DNA from: an uncultured Lachnospiraceae bacterium
GTDB lineage: Bacteria > Bacillota > Clostridia > Lachnospirales > Lachnospiraceae
Assembly: GCA_947177925.1 (NCBI GenBank)
Contig: CAMWWJ010000209.1
Location: 1 to 6,197 of the forward strand
DNA: 6,197 bases
Direction of reading: 5' to 3'
Shown here: positions 5,954-6,197 of the stretch, piece by piece
How positions within the stretch are numbered: the stretch's first letter is position 1
Layout: each line of letters starts with the position of its first letter
The notes under the pieces: model-generated
The model's input: the letters and a program-made list of their open reading frames with translations, nothing else
Told to the model about the DNA's origin: nothing
The model's database searches: none
Translations under genes and position numbers: made by a program

Positions 5954-6190
5954 ACGAAACAGCAGCAGAGGGATGAGAGCGGATTCCATGCATTGTTTTT
6001 GGCAGCGGTTTTCCTTAACAGCCTGCTCAATAACCCAGGGTAAAATTGCCATGGACGGCAATTTTAGTCATATTGCGCCATGGAGGGCGCTATATGACGG
6101 CCCGACCGGCAGCCACAGCCTCCCCAGGCTGTTTAGGAAAACCGCTGCCAAAAACACCGCATGGAATCCGCTCTCATCTCTCTGTTGCGT
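5954..6190. repeat. structured palindromic element II (about 237 bp, 65-70-bp arms)
   Basis: The left arm up to 6025 is the reverse complement of a right arm starting at 6125. In the straight register 5962-6025 pairs with 6125-6188, with two G.T pairs (5965/6185, 5971/6179), mismatches at 5992/6158, 5993/6157 and 6016/6134, and all else Watson-Crick. If the left arm's CAGCAG is treated as a 6-base expansion, the match continues outward to about 5954 and 6190. The 99-bp centre (6026-6124) contains two abutting hairpins. Element II shares no obvious sequence with element I. The right arm ends about 7 bases from the window edge, so the outer boundary may not be complete. It may be a miniature mobile element or a large structured RNA; no gene fits. 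Confidence 0.9.
6041..6098. repeat. twin abutting hairpins with a shared GCCATGGA apex
   Basis: Hairpin A: 6041-6050 pairs perfectly with 6057-6066 (10 bp), loop ATGGAC. Hairpin B starts on the next base: 6067-6073 pairs with 6092-6098, then a T.T mismatch (6074/6091), then 6075-6079 pairs with 6086-6090, loop ATGGAG. Both apexes read GCCATGGAnGGC although their lower stems differ in sequence. Confidence 0.85.
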
Positions 6191-6197
6191 CCGCTTA

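Noticed and set aside
5843..6043. 66-codon open frame on the plus strand
   Set aside because: Overlaps the repeats and the left arm of element II; composition (Phe/Cys/Lys-rich) and lack of motifs indicate no coding function.
5816..6061. 81-codon open frame on the minus strand
   Set aside because: It spans the right arm of element I, the AT-rich promoter-like spacer and the left arm of element II, has no ribosome site I can see and no recognisable domain; chance frame.
5954..6190. Element II as a retron msr-msd or CRISPR array
   Set aside because: No reverse transcriptase or cas gene is in the window, and there are no spaced direct repeats; a gene beyond 6197 cannot be excluded, so retron was left out rather than disproved.

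Overview
The window is a ribosomal-protein and housekeeping gene cluster from a Gram-positive, low-to-moderate GC bacterium, most likely a Clostridia member of the Lachnospiraceae type. The order rplS - lepB - rbgA (ylqF) - lepB - rnhB - ylqG-like - ylqH-like extends the Bacillus subtilis order rplS-ylqF-rnhB-ylqG-ylqH. The intercalated, duplicated type I signal peptidase genes and the protein sequences are what I would expect in Clostridia. The family placement is inference; the gene order and protein motifs are seen directly.

All seven protein genes lie on the minus strand and read from high to low coordinates. In transcription order: rplS (ribosomal protein L19, 5449-5102), a type I signal peptidase (5015-4434), RbgA/YlqF, the circularly permuted GTPase of 50S assembly (4412-3567), a second type I signal peptidase with a TTG start (3522-2983), ribonuclease HII with a GTG start (2957-2199), a 612-residue FliK-like protein (2159-321), and a 94-residue protein equivalent to the cytoplasmic C-terminal part of FlhB (296-12). 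Except for the rplS-lepB junction, gaps are only 21-44 bp and each start I checked has a Shine-Dalgarno sequence, so this is probably one operon. rplS has its own promoter (extended -10, about 5526-5554), a leader of about 70 nt that may be the L19 autoregulatory leader, and a terminator-like hairpin after its stop (5034-5066). That hairpin would let L19 be made in excess of the downstream genes by partial read-through. Functionally the cluster joins ribosome biogenesis (L19, RbgA), protein export (two signal peptidases), RNA/DNA hybrid repair (RNase HII), and an orphan FliK/FlhB-like pair of unknown role.

The non-coding part, 5450-6197, is the unusual region. In most Firmicutes trmD ends just upstream of rplS; here at least about 680 bp upstream of the rplS promoter region hold no credible gene. 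Instead there are two unrelated, highly self-complementary elements. Element I (5662-5841) has 36-bp terminal arms that pair at 35 Watson-Crick positions plus one G.T, enclosing a 14-bp hairpin, an 8-bp hairpin and a weaker 4-bp one. Element II (about 5954-6190) has arms of about 65-70 bp enclosing two abutting hairpins that share a GCCATGGA-type apex. Between them lies an AT-rich stretch with three TTTGATA repeats at about 10-bp spacing and a candidate minus-strand promoter. The elements could be non-autonomous mobile repeats (MITE-like), structured RNAs, or both. Most G.T-type mismatches in the stems would be tolerated as G.U in a plus-strand transcript, opposite to the genes, but the numbers are small. 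The right arm of element II ends about 7 bases before the window edge, so its outer limit and the next gene are not visible.
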